Positions 7,198-14,817 of a stretch of DNA of 14,817 nt are shown here, piece after piece (the stretch's first letter is position 1; each line of letters begins with the position of its first letter). Under the pieces are notes generated by a model. It saw nothing but the letters and a program-made list of their open reading frames with translations. It was not told the origin of the DNA and did no database searches. Source of the DNA: Acidobacteriota bacterium (GTDB lineage: Bacteria > Acidobacteriota > Vicinamibacteria > Vicinamibacterales > UBA823); the NCBI GenBank assembly GCA_003509065.1, contig DODG01000330.1, positions 1 through 14,817 on the forward strand. Reading direction: 5' to 3'. The translations under genes and the position numbers were made by a program.

Positions 7198-8694
7198 TCA
7201 GCGACTGACGCCGATTGTCTCTACAAAAACACCTTGGTCGTCATACACTTCGACGGCACCAAAAGATTGCAGCATGCTAGCAATCTCTTCACCATTACCA
7301 ACCGCAATCACCTGTAAGCGGTCGGAGTCAAGATAGCGTACCGCAACATCTTGCACCTGCTTCGGTGTCACTAACATGATTCGCTCAGGATAGCGATCCC
7401 AGTAATCTATGGGTAGATCGTACAAATAGCGCACCACGGAATTATTCAGCAAGGTCGCGGGAGATTCCAATGAGAGAGCGAAACTGGCCACAAGTGAGCG
7501 CTGTGCATCCTGAAACTCAGGTCCGGGCACTGGTTCGTCACGAATTCTTTTCAGTTCGCGCAGGAGTTCTAGTAGTGCGTCCTTTGTCACTTCAGTGCGG
7601 ACTTCGGTCGAAGCATCCCAGTCACCACGATAGCGTAGGGCTGTAAAAGAACTGTATGCCCCGTATGTATAGCCCTTGTCTTCGCGGAGGTTCATAAACA
7701 GTCGTCCAGTAGCACTACCACCGACAATATGATTCATCACGGTTAAAGCATCGTAGTCAGCGCTAATCCGGTTAATTGCTTGCGTGCCAATAACAAGATT
7801 TGTCTGCACGGAATTTGTACGGTTGATTAGATAAAGTTTTGAAAGACCAATCGGTTTGGGGTCGGATACAGTGGGAATCTGTGAGCCCGCTCGCTTCCAT
7901 CCATTAAAATGTTGTTCGACTTTTGAGCGGGCTTCGATCATCGATATATCACCTGCTATAGCAAACACTGCATGGTCTGGAACGTAATGTAACTTGTGAA
8001 ACCGTAACAGGTCGTCACGAGTTGTTTTGTCTAAAGACTCAGAGGTTGGTGCGACTCGTCCAGCTGGGTGATCACCATAAACGACCTTGGCTAGTCGTTC
8101 AATTGCCAAAAATCTTGGTCGGGTGCGCTGCTGCACGAGCCGTGCTTGTTCACGCTCTTTGAAACGAGTTAGCTCCTCAGTCGGAAACGTTGGTCTGAGT
8201 AAAACGTCAGCCGCCAGACCAAGTACTTCATCCAAATTTTCACTAAGGCTCGATCCACTCACACTCGCTGCCTGCAGTGACATGTCGGTTGAAACAGTGA
8301 GACGCGCCGCAAGAGTCTCAAGCGCTTGAGCATTCTCTACAGAGGTACGCGAAGTTGTTCCTTCGATTAGTAAGGAAGCAGTGAAATTGGCCAGGCCAGG
8401 ATGGTCTGGCGGATCGTAATAACCACCTGCGCCGATTAAAATTATCTGAAAAGAAACGAGCGGGACTCGATGATCTTCAAGGACCATCAAACGCAAACCG
8501 TTATCTAGCTGTATTTCGGCTGCTTTCGGTAACTCTACCTGCAGAATCTCCTGCGACACCGGCGCCAGCCCCTTAATTTCTGCGCCAACAATCGTCTGCG
8601 CCTCCTGTGCTGACACCTGAACTGCCAGCATTACACTGGCAAGAGGCAACCAAACTAGAATCAAAGTGATCGAGCAGACTTTTCTTTGCAACAT
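7198..8694 (-). CDS. M16-family peptidase-like protein lacking the zinc motif (partner subunit)
   Basis: A 498-residue exported protein. A signal peptide is clear: a basic start (MLQRKV), a hydrophobic stretch at about 8-27, and a likely cut after VSA at residue 29. Two M16-type domains follow. At the inverted zinc motif HxxEH the sequence is N103, A106 and S107 (GLANFTASLL), so zinc should not bind and it cannot be the catalytic half. It keeps the substrate-side pair R337 and Y344 in LREDKGYTYG, a hallmark of the C-terminal M16 domain. The preceding gene has the opposite pattern, so the two probably form an active heterodimer in the periplasm. Start and stop overlap as TAATG, and GAGGAA lies eight bases upstream of the ATG. 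Confidence 0.92.
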   Translation of the reverse strand: MLQRKVCSITLILVWLPLASVMLAVQVSAQEAQTIVGAEIKGLAPVSQEILQVELPKAAEIQLDNGLRLMVLEDHRVPLVSFQIILIGAGGYYDPPDHPGLANFTASLLIEGTTSRTSVENAQALETLAARLTVSTDMSLQAASVSGSSLSENLDEVLGLAADVLLRPTFPTEELTRFKEREQARLVQQRTRPRFLAIERLAKVVYGDHPAGRVAPTSESLDKTTRDDLLRFHKLHYVPDHAVFAIAGDISMIEARSKVEQHFNGWKRAGSQIPTVSDPKPIGLSKLYLINRTNSVQTNLVIGTQAINRISADYDALTVMNHIVGGSATGRLFMNLREDKGYTYGAYSSFTALRYRGDWDASTEVRTEVTKDALLELLRELKRIRDEPVPGPEFQDAQRSLVASFALSLESPATLLNNSVVRYLYDLPIDYWDRYPERIMLVTPKQVQDVAVRYLDSDRLQVIAVGNGEEIASMLQSFGAVEVYDDQGVFVETIGVSR

Positions 8695-10064
8695 TAAAAC
8701 TGTTCCTCTCTAGTTGACTTTTGTGTTTGCTCGTCTGCCGATGCTGGTTGCGTAACAACCACCGTCCTATTGTTCTTAACCAAATACTGGCGTGCTACAC
8801 GCTGCAGGTCTTCAATTGACACGTCAGCCACACGTTCTGCTCGCGAATTAATCAGCCCTGGGTCGTCATAGAACAAGGCATAACGAGACAAGGCTATGGC
8901 CCGTTGTAAGGAACTGCCTAAACTTGAGACGAACGAACGACGTGCCCCATTACGCGCCTTTTCTAGCTCCCACGCCTCAACGGGCTCTTGTTTGATCCGC
9001 TCGATTTGCTCGTAGATGTTGGTTTCAAGTTGGAAGACGTCGGCACCAGGCGCGGCAATGCCAACCACTCGAAAAAGAGTGGGACCGCGATTGTCGACTG
9101 CAAAAGCGCCAACGTTCACGCCCAGTTGGGTCTCGCGAACGATTGATTGATACAGTCGCGAGCTCCGACCCGACGACAAGACTGTGGCGAGAACGCTCAG
9201 AGCATCGTGGTCAGAGCTCAGGCTTTCAGGAATGTGATAAGCAATATCTATTCGGGCAAGCCGAGCCAGCGGGTCATCGTAACTCGCCCGACGCTCAGTA
9301 GTCTGCGTTGGTTCAGTTAGGTCAACTCTTGGCGGGTCGGGCTGTCGAGGAATCGACCCAAAACGTTGTCGGGCTTTCTCAATAGCCGTCTCGGCATCAA
9401 CATCACCGACAATTGCCAACACTGCATTGTTTGGTGCGTAGTAGGTCCGAAAAAATGATGCAACATCAGTGATAGTTGCCGCTGACAAGTCGGTCATCGA
9501 CCCGATAACCGAGTGAGCGTACGCGAAATTTGTGTAGGCCAGTTCGTCAACAACCTCAAAGACGTGACCATACGGTTGATTGTCAATTCTGAGACGGCGC
9601 TCTTCTTGCACTGCTTGGCGTTGATTATCTAGATTCTCTTGTGTGATATCGAGAGAGGCCATCCGATCGGCTTCAAGAAAGAGTGCCAAATCAAGTTGGT
9701 TTGAAGGCATTCGTTCAAAATAAATGGTTCGGTCTTTATTGGTAGTCCCATTAACATCACCACCGTTATTACCGATTAGCAGGACGTGCTCACCGTCACC
9801 GACGTTCTCCGATCCTTCGAACATCATATGCTCGAATAGATGCGCAAAGCCGGTGCGCCCTCGGCGCTCATCTCGAGATCCGACTTCGTAGTTGACCGCT
9901 ATCGACACAACCGGTGCAACGTGGTCTTCGGCAACGACGATCCGTAAGCCGTTATCAAGGGTTGCCTCAGTGAATTCGATAGACTGGGAAGTCGCCTGAA
10001 GCTCGATCTGATGACATACAAGAAGCACGAGACAAGTCGTAATAAGTCTAGAGATAAACATCAT
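8694..10064 (-). CDS. M16-family zinc metallopeptidase, catalytic subunit
   Basis: A 456-residue exported peptidase of the insulinase/processing-peptidase family. A GTG at 10082 would give a longer 462-residue form. I prefer the ATG at 10064, which has GGAGA six bases upstream and starts directly at a standard signal peptide (hydrophobic core about residues 8-20). In the longer numbering the zinc motif is HLFEH (H81, E84, H85), and the third ligand is E160 or E161 in QEERRLRI, about 75 residues on. The second domain has R316 in VRETQLGVNVG but a valine where the substrate-binding tyrosine is expected. It therefore probably needs the next gene product, which has that tyrosine, to work. It overlaps that gene by one base (TAATG) and appears to be first in a five-gene run that continues into E1alpha, E1beta and E2. 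Confidence 0.93.
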   Translation of the reverse strand: MMFISRLITTCLVLLVCHQIELQATSQSIEFTEATLDNGLRIVVAEDHVAPVVSIAVNYEVGSRDERRGRTGFAHLFEHMMFEGSENVGDGEHVLLIGNNGGDVNGTTNKDRTIYFERMPSNQLDLALFLEADRMASLDITQENLDNQRQAVQEERRLRIDNQPYGHVFEVVDELAYTNFAYAHSVIGSMTDLSAATITDVASFFRTYYAPNNAVLAIVGDVDAETAIEKARQRFGSIPRQPDPPRVDLTEPTQTTERRASYDDPLARLARIDIAYHIPESLSSDHDALSVLATVLSSGRSSRLYQSIVRETQLGVNVGAFAVDNRGPTLFRVVGIAAPGADVFQLETNIYEQIERIKQEPVEAWELEKARNGARRSFVSSLGSSLQRAIALSRYALFYDDPGLINSRAERVADVSIEDLQRVARQYLVKNNRTVVVTQPASADEQTQKSTREEQF

Positions 10065-10239
10065 GCCTGCTCTCCGTTTCACTCTGGTATTTCAAATTAG
10101 TCCCATCCAAATAGTAGTTCAGTCGAGCGTCCAAATTTAAGTCGCAGCCAAAGGATTAATATGAACTTTCCAATCTGATCATACCGTGTTGAGGAAGAAA
10201 CGAACATGTCGCTATTTGTTGGCGATAACTACTAGTAAG

Positions 10240-10306
10240 ACAAGGACATCCGGTATGGAAGCCTTGTATCTCACAAGCTAGGTCAACCTTGTCCTTAACC
10301 TGAGAG
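10240..10306 (+). promoter_or_regulatory. candidate structured leader or operator upstream of the aminotransferase gene
   Basis: Four short segments alternate in complementarity: ACAAGG (10240-10245), CCTTGT (10262-10267), ACAAG (10273-10277) and CCTTGT (10287-10292). Segment 2 can pair with 1 or 3, and segment 4 with 3 or 1. A further 7-bp pair joins AAGGACA (10242-10248) to TGTCCTT (10290-10296). The loop of the 2:3 hairpin contains TCTCA (10269-10273), complementary to TGAGA at 10301-10305, which overlaps the likely ribosome site. It could be an attenuator-like leader or repeated sites for a DNA-binding protein. Segments are only 5-7 bases, so chance is possible. The rest of the 229-base region 10083-10311 shows no convincing promoter or gene. 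Confidence 0.3.
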
Positions 10307-10311
10307 TTGGC

Positions 10312-11556
10312 TTGGCGCTCATGGGATGGGCTAAAATCATAAGTATGAATCCTCAGACGATGTCAGCTATCCAAGTCGCTAGCCGAGTTCATGGTTTTAG
10401 TTATGCGATTCGAAATATTGTGGCCGAAGCCTTGAAGGTGGAAGCCGCCGGTACACGTGTTCGTTACCTAAACATTGGAGACCCTATTCCATTCGGTTTC
10501 AAAACACCACCACATCTTATTGAAGCGGTGGAGCGAGCAATGCGCGATGATCAGAACGGTTACACGCCATCGACGGGTATTCAATCTGCTCGTGAAGCGG
10601 TCGCTGCCGATTTCGTAGCGCGGGGACTTAACATTGATGCGGACAGAGTACTCCTGACAGCAGGAACTTCTGAAGGGATTGAATTAGCCTTAAGTGCTCT
10701 CGTTGATGCTGAAGACGAAGTACTCATACCATTACCAACCTATCCCTTATACACTGCCGTGCTCGCTAAGTTGGGGGCTCGGGCCGTGTTCTATAGAACG
10801 GACCCAACAAACGGGTGGCTGCCAGATCTAGATCATCTTCGTAGCCTAGTCAGCCCGAAGACCCGTGCGTTAGTAGCCATCAACCCAAACAATCCAACCG
10901 GCGCAATCTATCCGGAAGCGACCCAACGAGCCATGCTAGAGCTAGCGTCGAGTCATGGATTCGTGCTGCTAGCTGATGAAGTCTATGGCGATCTAGGATA
11001 CGACGGACCGGTACCACCCATGGGTTTGCTGGACCCAGAAGCGCCGTTTATTTCGTTTTCATCACTGTCGAAAGCTTACTTGGCACCAGGCTGGCGAGCG
11101 GGATGGATGGCCGTCGGGGCCAACCCACGAATGGATGACGTGCTGGCAGCCATCAAGAAGTTGGCGGATGGACGCGTTTGCAGTAATGGCCCTATGCAAG
11201 CTGCTATTCTTGCTGCGCTCTCTAACGATCGATCACACCTACAGGTATTTACCAAGGCACTCCGCGAACGAGCTGAGCTAACGAGCTCCTGTCTTAATGC
11301 TATTGACGGTATTAAATGCGTAACGCCAAGCGCGGCATTCTACGCTATGCCGCAGGTGTCTTTACCGGCCGGTAAAACCGATGAAGACTATGTGCTGGGT
11401 TTATTACGATCGACCGGCGTGCTCTGTGTCTATGGATCCGGGTTTGGCCTACCTGCAGAGGGAGGATTTTTTAGAGTTGTATTCCTAGCCGATCCGAAAG
11501 AGTTGACTGAAATCTACGAATTGATATCTACATTTACGAATCAGTTCTTAAATTAG
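10312..11556 (+). CDS. class I/II PLP-dependent aminotransferase, AlaA-like
   Basis: A cytosolic fold-type I aminotransferase of up to 414 residues. Landmarks in this numbering: YLNIGDP (52-58), the PLP-contacting N194 in NPNNPTG, D222 and Y225 in ADEVYGD, and the Schiff-base K254 and R262 in SSLSKAYLAPGWRAGW. A C-terminal carboxylate-binding arginine is in GGFFRVVF. The early segment FSYAIRNIVAEAL (29-41) with YLNIGDP is characteristic of the AlaA-type alanine/glutamate-pyruvate group; the exact amino donor is inferred. The start is uncertain: TTG at 10312 has GAGAG five bases upstream, ATG at 10321 is too far from it, and ATG at 10345 has no visible site. Conserved sequence begins after all three. 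It is divergent from the M16 operon and convergent with the M1 gene. Confidence 0.9.
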   Translation: MALMGWAKIISMNPQTMSAIQVASRVHGFSYAIRNIVAEALKVEAAGTRVRYLNIGDPIPFGFKTPPHLIEAVERAMRDDQNGYTPSTGIQSAREAVAADFVARGLNIDADRVLLTAGTSEGIELALSALVDAEDEVLIPLPTYPLYTAVLAKLGARAVFYRTDPTNGWLPDLDHLRSLVSPKTRALVAINPNNPTGAIYPEATQRAMLELASSHGFVLLADEVYGDLGYDGPVPPMGLLDPEAPFISFSSLSKAYLAPGWRAGWMAVGANPRMDDVLAAIKKLADGRVCSNGPMQAAILAALSNDRSHLQVFTKALRERAELTSSCLNAIDGIKCVTPSAAFYAMPQVSLPAGKTDEDYVLGLLRSTGVLCVYGSGFGLPAEGGFFRVVFLADPKELTEIYELISTFTNQFLN

Positions 11557-11626
11557 CGCCTCACGTTTGAACCGGATACCAATAACGCCTTCCATCGGTT
11601 TTGATCGAGGACAGGCTCCATTTAGA

Positions 11627-11644
11627 GCAACCACTTACCGTTGC
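11627..11644. terminator. weak hairpin between convergent genes
   Basis: GCAAC (11627-11631) and GTTGC (11640-11644) form a 5-bp stem with an 8-base loop in the 96-base gap between the convergent aminotransferase and M1 peptidase genes. On the + strand it is followed by ATTCGTTCT, a poor T-rich tail. The position suits a terminator, but the structure is weak. Confidence 0.2.
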
Positions 11645-11652
11645 ATTCGTTC

Positions 11653-14463
11653 TCAGTCCGAGATTAACGCTAAAGCCGCATAGTCCCGATTGACCTCCAC
11701 ACGACGAAGAACCCCTGCCAGTGGAACTCGCGCCTCAGTTAAGCGATCCGCAATATTAATAACGATGTCCTGTGAATTGCCGTCCGCGTATTGCAACGTA
11801 ACCGTCACAGGAACCTCATATAAAAGGTTGGTCAACTGCTCGAAACGAAGATGAACATCCGAATTTTGAAGGGCTTGAGTATCGCCTCCTTCTTGAATCG
11901 GCCTAGAAGATGTCTCATAACTGAAGCGTAGTTCGGGCAGGCCGGCTTCGTGAATCCAGCGATCAAAAAATTGCTGAAGCGAAATGTTACTGACCTCTTC
12001 GAAAGCGAGCCGTAGATCTTCAGTGCCAGCTTTTTGAAATTTCCGGCTTTGATAAAAGCGTCGTAATCCTGAAAAAAAAGTTTCGTCACCTAGAAGGCGA
12101 TGTAGCATGTGCAGCACCATAGCGGCTTTGTTGTAAACGAGAGCACGAAAAATTCTAGTATCCTGCTGGATGTGACCCAGCCGATAACCAAGATACACTG
12201 GACCCTGATCTGACTGCTGTATCGCCCAATCGTGCATCTGGCGCGTGACCCGCCTGAAAACGACGTCACCCGCTGCGTACCGCGCGTATAGTGCACTAAA
12301 GTAGTGCGCCAAACCTTCGCTCAACCACTGCTCATGATAATTGCTCCACCCCACGGCTTGACCCCACCATTGATGTGCCAGTTCGTGAGCGAGAAAGAAG
12401 TCTTTGAAGTCTCTGAAGTAGACGGGATCCCGTCGCCACATCAAGTCGCTGTTTTGAAGCGGCTCATTTAAAAGTGATGCGTAGGCCGGACTATGACCTC
12501 CAGGAAGATCGCTTTCGATGAGTCCTATGCTCAGACTCGAGTATGGCATCTCGCCCATGAGCGATCCGTAAAATTTGAGAATGTCCTCGGCACGCGTTGA
12601 CAGTCCTCGAGCTCGGCGCCGTTGCCTAAAATTGGACGACACCGACAGCGACACATCGTTGACGGTCGCCTCATTCACAATTGATTGCGTTTGACCCTGC
12701 CTGACGGCACGATCAAGCGAGACAACCGTCGACTCAACAGCTTGAAAATCACTGATAATCGCTGCAAGGTACCGAACAGGCTGTCTGGCTTCAAATTCAA
12801 AGCGACGGCTCCCACCTTCGAGTTCGTCTCCATTGCTAACAGTGGCGGGTGCTCCAACTGGCACACCGCTTCCCAAACAAGAAAAACCCGGTGGAATCGT
12901 AAAACGCATCGTTGCAGTAGCGAAGTCTGTGACCATGGACTGTGGATACCAGTAACTGAGACTGCTGTACAGATAATGCGGCTCAGGTTCAGTCCTAATC
13001 GTAGGCAGCCCAAGTCGGGAGGAATTCAGTAGTGCGAGGGTGCGAGGCACAACTGCTTGATGATCGGCTTGCTCAGCAGGTAGCTCACCCTCGTACTCAA
13101 CCGTTAAGGTGAATTGAGTTCCGGCATCGACTCGCTCCGGCAAATCCATAATCATCGAATCTTGACCTGGCGTCCGCAGGGGCATCAGTGGACCATAGGG
13201 CACGCTAATCACTGAACGGACGGTCAGTTCATCAGCGAGTCGCACCGACAGCATCGTCAGATCGGACGCTGCTTGAAGGGTTAAGGTGGCTTTTCCTGAT
13301 ATCCAATCACGCTTCGGTAAAAAACTTACATCAAGTTCATAGTCAAGGATGTCGTAATCAACAAGGTCGTCTTCGTTGTAAAACAAGCCACGGGTAGCCA
13401 ATTTCTCTTTCGATGCGTATAAGGCAATATTTCGGCCGCCTTCTCGATCGAACAACTGAATGTCTTCGGCTCTACGGCTTCCTTGTACGTAGGTGAGGTT
13501 GTCAAAATTCGTTGTCTGAATTTCTGCGAGCAGATCGCCCTCATTCGGTAGCACCCACCAAGAATCGTCACTTAAATGTCCAAGGTCGACCACATACGAT
13601 TCGAAGGCGTAATCATCAAACACCTCTTGAGCGGCACGAAAATCGCGTGCTCCGACCGTGCGTTCGATCAGCGCCTCTTGCGGCACCAGTGCGTCGAAGT
13701 CATTCGGGTTCATCCGAAGAAATGCGCTCGTAAATCTTGTGTTTAAAACTTCTGCTCCTGAAAAAATCTTGATCTGCTCGCGTTCGACTAATGGAACTGG
13801 GCGGAATTCAATCTGGCCTTGCCCAAGCAAGATCAAGGCCGTAACACCCGAACCGGTATCAGACACGAATGCCATACCCTCGGGGAGTGTCAACGTAAAG
13901 TCGGTCGAACTGATTGTGAGGTCACGGACGATGTACTGGCGTTCTGGATGCAACTCAAGACGAAAGATTCCGCCAATCGAGGTTAGGCGTTCTTGCCCAA
14001 CTATGCGCCACTCTGGCCCCTGACCAAAGGGACGGTTGGTAACAGGATCGATATCCCGACGGATGTTCAACAACCAAGTGGCCATCTCACCAGCCCCACG
14101 TTGTTCTTTAAAAATTTCAAGCAAAATACCGTAACCAGCGCTCGGGGGGGCTTCTTTGAGTGGAAGCCTTCCTATTTCATTCAAAACGACCTTCGTGACG
14201 CCAGATACCACGTTGGTGCTGACAAATTGGCGTGTCGACGGCCTAGAAACAAGAGAGGGCGAAAGCATTGCCAGATAGGTCGCTGGACGTCCGGAGAGTA
14301 AGGTTAATTCGAGCTGTCGGTAAAAATCTGATAGGTCGGCTTCTGAATCCACTGGCGTGGATTCCTGCGCAGATACGGCGACTGCACAAACACAGTTCAC
14401 AAACACCAAAAACAGCAGGATATATAAACTGCTTCGGATTGCCGTCCTAATTAGCTTGTTCAC
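11653..14463 (-). CDS. exported M1-like zinc metallopeptidase with long N-terminal region and atypical GxMEN site
   Basis: A 936-residue protein with a signal peptide: basic start, hydrophobic stretch at about 13-30, likely cut after VSA at 32. The M1 catalytic core is clear: HELAHQWWG (H693, E694, H697), exactly 18 residues to E716 in WLSEG, and the likely transition-state tyrosine Y777 in VYNKAAM. The exopeptidase GxMEN motif is not present; the corresponding stretch appears to be SIGLIESDLPGG (646-655). Residues 33 to about 365 precede the recognisable M1 N-terminal beta domain (about 370-575) and match nothing I recognise. A C-terminal beta-rich tail (about 845-936) is present. It is probably periplasmic or surface-exposed; it may be an aminopeptidase with altered specificity, or not an aminopeptidase at all. 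The start is a GTG with GGA three bases before it, a poor site, but no other early start is in frame. Confidence 0.9.
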   Translation of the reverse strand: MNKLIRTAIRSSLYILLFLVFVNCVCAVAVSAQESTPVDSEADLSDFYRQLELTLLSGRPATYLAMLSPSLVSRPSTRQFVSTNVVSGVTKVVLNEIGRLPLKEAPPSAGYGILLEIFKEQRGAGEMATWLLNIRRDIDPVTNRPFGQGPEWRIVGQERLTSIGGIFRLELHPERQYIVRDLTISSTDFTLTLPEGMAFVSDTGSGVTALILLGQGQIEFRPVPLVEREQIKIFSGAEVLNTRFTSAFLRMNPNDFDALVPQEALIERTVGARDFRAAQEVFDDYAFESYVVDLGHLSDDSWWVLPNEGDLLAEIQTTNFDNLTYVQGSRRAEDIQLFDREGGRNIALYASKEKLATRGLFYNEDDLVDYDILDYELDVSFLPKRDWISGKATLTLQAASDLTMLSVRLADELTVRSVISVPYGPLMPLRTPGQDSMIMDLPERVDAGTQFTLTVEYEGELPAEQADHQAVVPRTLALLNSSRLGLPTIRTEPEPHYLYSSLSYWYPQSMVTDFATATMRFTIPPGFSCLGSGVPVGAPATVSNGDELEGGSRRFEFEARQPVRYLAAIISDFQAVESTVVSLDRAVRQGQTQSIVNEATVNDVSLSVSSNFRQRRRARGLSTRAEDILKFYGSLMGEMPYSSLSIGLIESDLPGGHSPAYASLLNEPLQNSDLMWRRDPVYFRDFKDFFLAHELAHQWWGQAVGWSNYHEQWLSEGLAHYFSALYARYAAGDVVFRRVTRQMHDWAIQQSDQGPVYLGYRLGHIQQDTRIFRALVYNKAAMVLHMLHRLLGDETFFSGLRRFYQSRKFQKAGTEDLRLAFEEVSNISLQQFFDRWIHEAGLPELRFSYETSSRPIQEGGDTQALQNSDVHLRFEQLTNLLYEVPVTVTLQYADGNSQDIVINIADRLTEARVPLAGVLRRVEVNRDYAALALISD

Positions 14464-14535
14464 TTTCCGTAACCCATAAGCTTAAATGTCAACCTGAAGA
14501 CCCCATCAAAGAACTGAGTACCGGACGCAGAAAAG

Positions 14536-14555
14536 TATCCTTTGCTTTCAGGATA
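14536..14555. promoter_or_regulatory. inverted repeat in a divergent intergenic region
   Basis: TATCCT (14536-14541) and AGGATA (14550-14555) form a perfect 6-bp inverted repeat with an 8-base spacer. It lies about midway between the divergent starts of the M1 peptidase and the DsbD-type gene. This would suit an operator for a dimeric regulator. A TTGACA-like -35 element for the M1 gene is at 14487-14492 (minus strand), but I find no good -10 at the right distance. Confidence 0.25.
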
Positions 14556-14605
14556 ACGTCGGAATTGATATATCCCAAGCGTGAAATGTCGCATCATGGA
14601 TTAAG

Positions 14606-14817
14606 ATGGAAGGTATGTCTGTGCGGGCCTGGACTCTTCTCTTCGGCATTTTTGCGCTAATTTGGCCAGCCGAGGTAGACGGACAGTTTGGTGTCGTCGA
14701 AATTGAAACCCACAGTCTTGTGGAGTCTGATGCAGTGCACGCAGGCACAGTCGTCAACGCAGCGTTACAAGTTCGTCTACAAGAAGGATTTCACGTCAAC
14801 TCCAACAACCCTCTCGA
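14606..14817 (+). CDS. protein with DsbD-type N-terminal domain (partial, 5' end)
   Basis: The first 70 codons of a gene that leaves the window on the right. A short hydrophobic signal (AWTLLFGIFALIWPAEV) is followed by a stretch matching the start of the DsbD N-terminal domain family: HAGTVVNAALQVRLQEGFHVNSNNPL. In that family, AL-V-L-EGFHVNSN-PL is the recurring phrase. Such domains act in the periplasm in disulfide reductase relays, often ahead of a membrane domain and a thioredoxin domain; those parts cannot be seen here. Start choice is open: ATG 14606, ATG 14615, or GTG 14621. The GTG has GGAAGG seven bases upstream and may be the true start. Confidence 0.7.
   Translation, partial: MEGMSVRAWTLLFGIFALIWPAEVDGQFGVVEIETHSLVESDAVHAGTVVNAALQVRLQEGFHVNSNNPL

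Noticed and set aside
11570..11606. ACCG...CGGTTTT as an intrinsic terminator after the aminotransferase
   Set aside because: The stem is only 4-5 bp with a loop of about 20 bases, and the T-run is four bases; too weak to call.
12090..12296. Second minus-strand frames inside the M1 gene (also 11832-12089, 12675-13013 and 13326-13571), suggestive of frameshifts
   Set aside because: The main frame is unbroken through all M1 motifs, so these are out-of-frame shadows rather than remnants of a broken gene.
12685..13032. Open frame of 115 codons on + inside the M1 gene
   Set aside because: It is fully antisense to a well-supported coding region, has basic and low-complexity composition, and shows no domain-like sequence.
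13658..14023. Open frame of 121 codons on + inside the M1 gene
   Set aside because: It is a shadow of the M1 reading frame with no recognisable motif and no ribosome site.
1..14817. CRISPR arrays, tRNA or rRNA genes, transposases, toxin-antitoxin or defence genes
   Set aside because: I looked on both strands and saw no regularly spaced repeats, cloverleaf-like sequences or matching protein motifs.

Overview
The window reads as an ordinary bacterial chromosomal segment of roughly balanced base composition. It holds ten complete protein genes and two genes cut by the window edges. I see no rRNA, tRNA, CRISPR array, insertion sequence or phage gene. Exported zinc-peptidase families, a single-lipoyl E1alpha/E1beta/E2 complex and the DsbD-type N-terminal domain resemble gene content I associate with Acidobacteriota (Vicinamibacteria-like). 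That placement is inference from memory, not a computed classification.

Left part (1-3707). The tail of an amidohydrolase-type gene (+) converges on a metallo-beta-lactamase-fold hydrolase (-). Divergent from the hydrolase, a class V-fold PLP enzyme and a double-cupin protein are read on + with a 22-base gap, followed by a small four-helix membrane protein. The chemistry of the PLP/cupin pair cannot be read from sequence.

Middle part (3818-10064, all -). A five-gene run, in transcription order: M16 peptidase with an intact zinc motif, M16-like partner without it, then E1alpha, E1beta and E2 of a branched-chain-type 2-oxo acid dehydrogenase. Gaps are -1, 13, 18 and 28 bases, so co-transcription is likely. 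The two M16 proteins split the family's key residues: the zinc ligands are in the first and the Arg/Tyr substrate pair is in the second. No E3 gene is present here.

Right part (10312-14817). An AlaA-type aminotransferase (+) lies downstream of a leader with alternating complementary segments. It converges on a long exported M1-type metallopeptidase (-) that keeps HExxH-18-E but lacks the GxMEN motif. Divergent from that gene, the start of a protein with a DsbD-type N-terminal domain runs off the right edge.

One reading (inference) is protein and amino-acid catabolism: exported M16 and M1 peptidases release peptides, an aminotransferase produces 2-oxo acids, and the dehydrogenase oxidises 2-oxo acids to acyl-CoA. 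I did not find a clearly new system. The best leads are the split M16 pair in an operon with a cytosolic dehydrogenase, the atypical M1 protein, and the leader of the aminotransferase.
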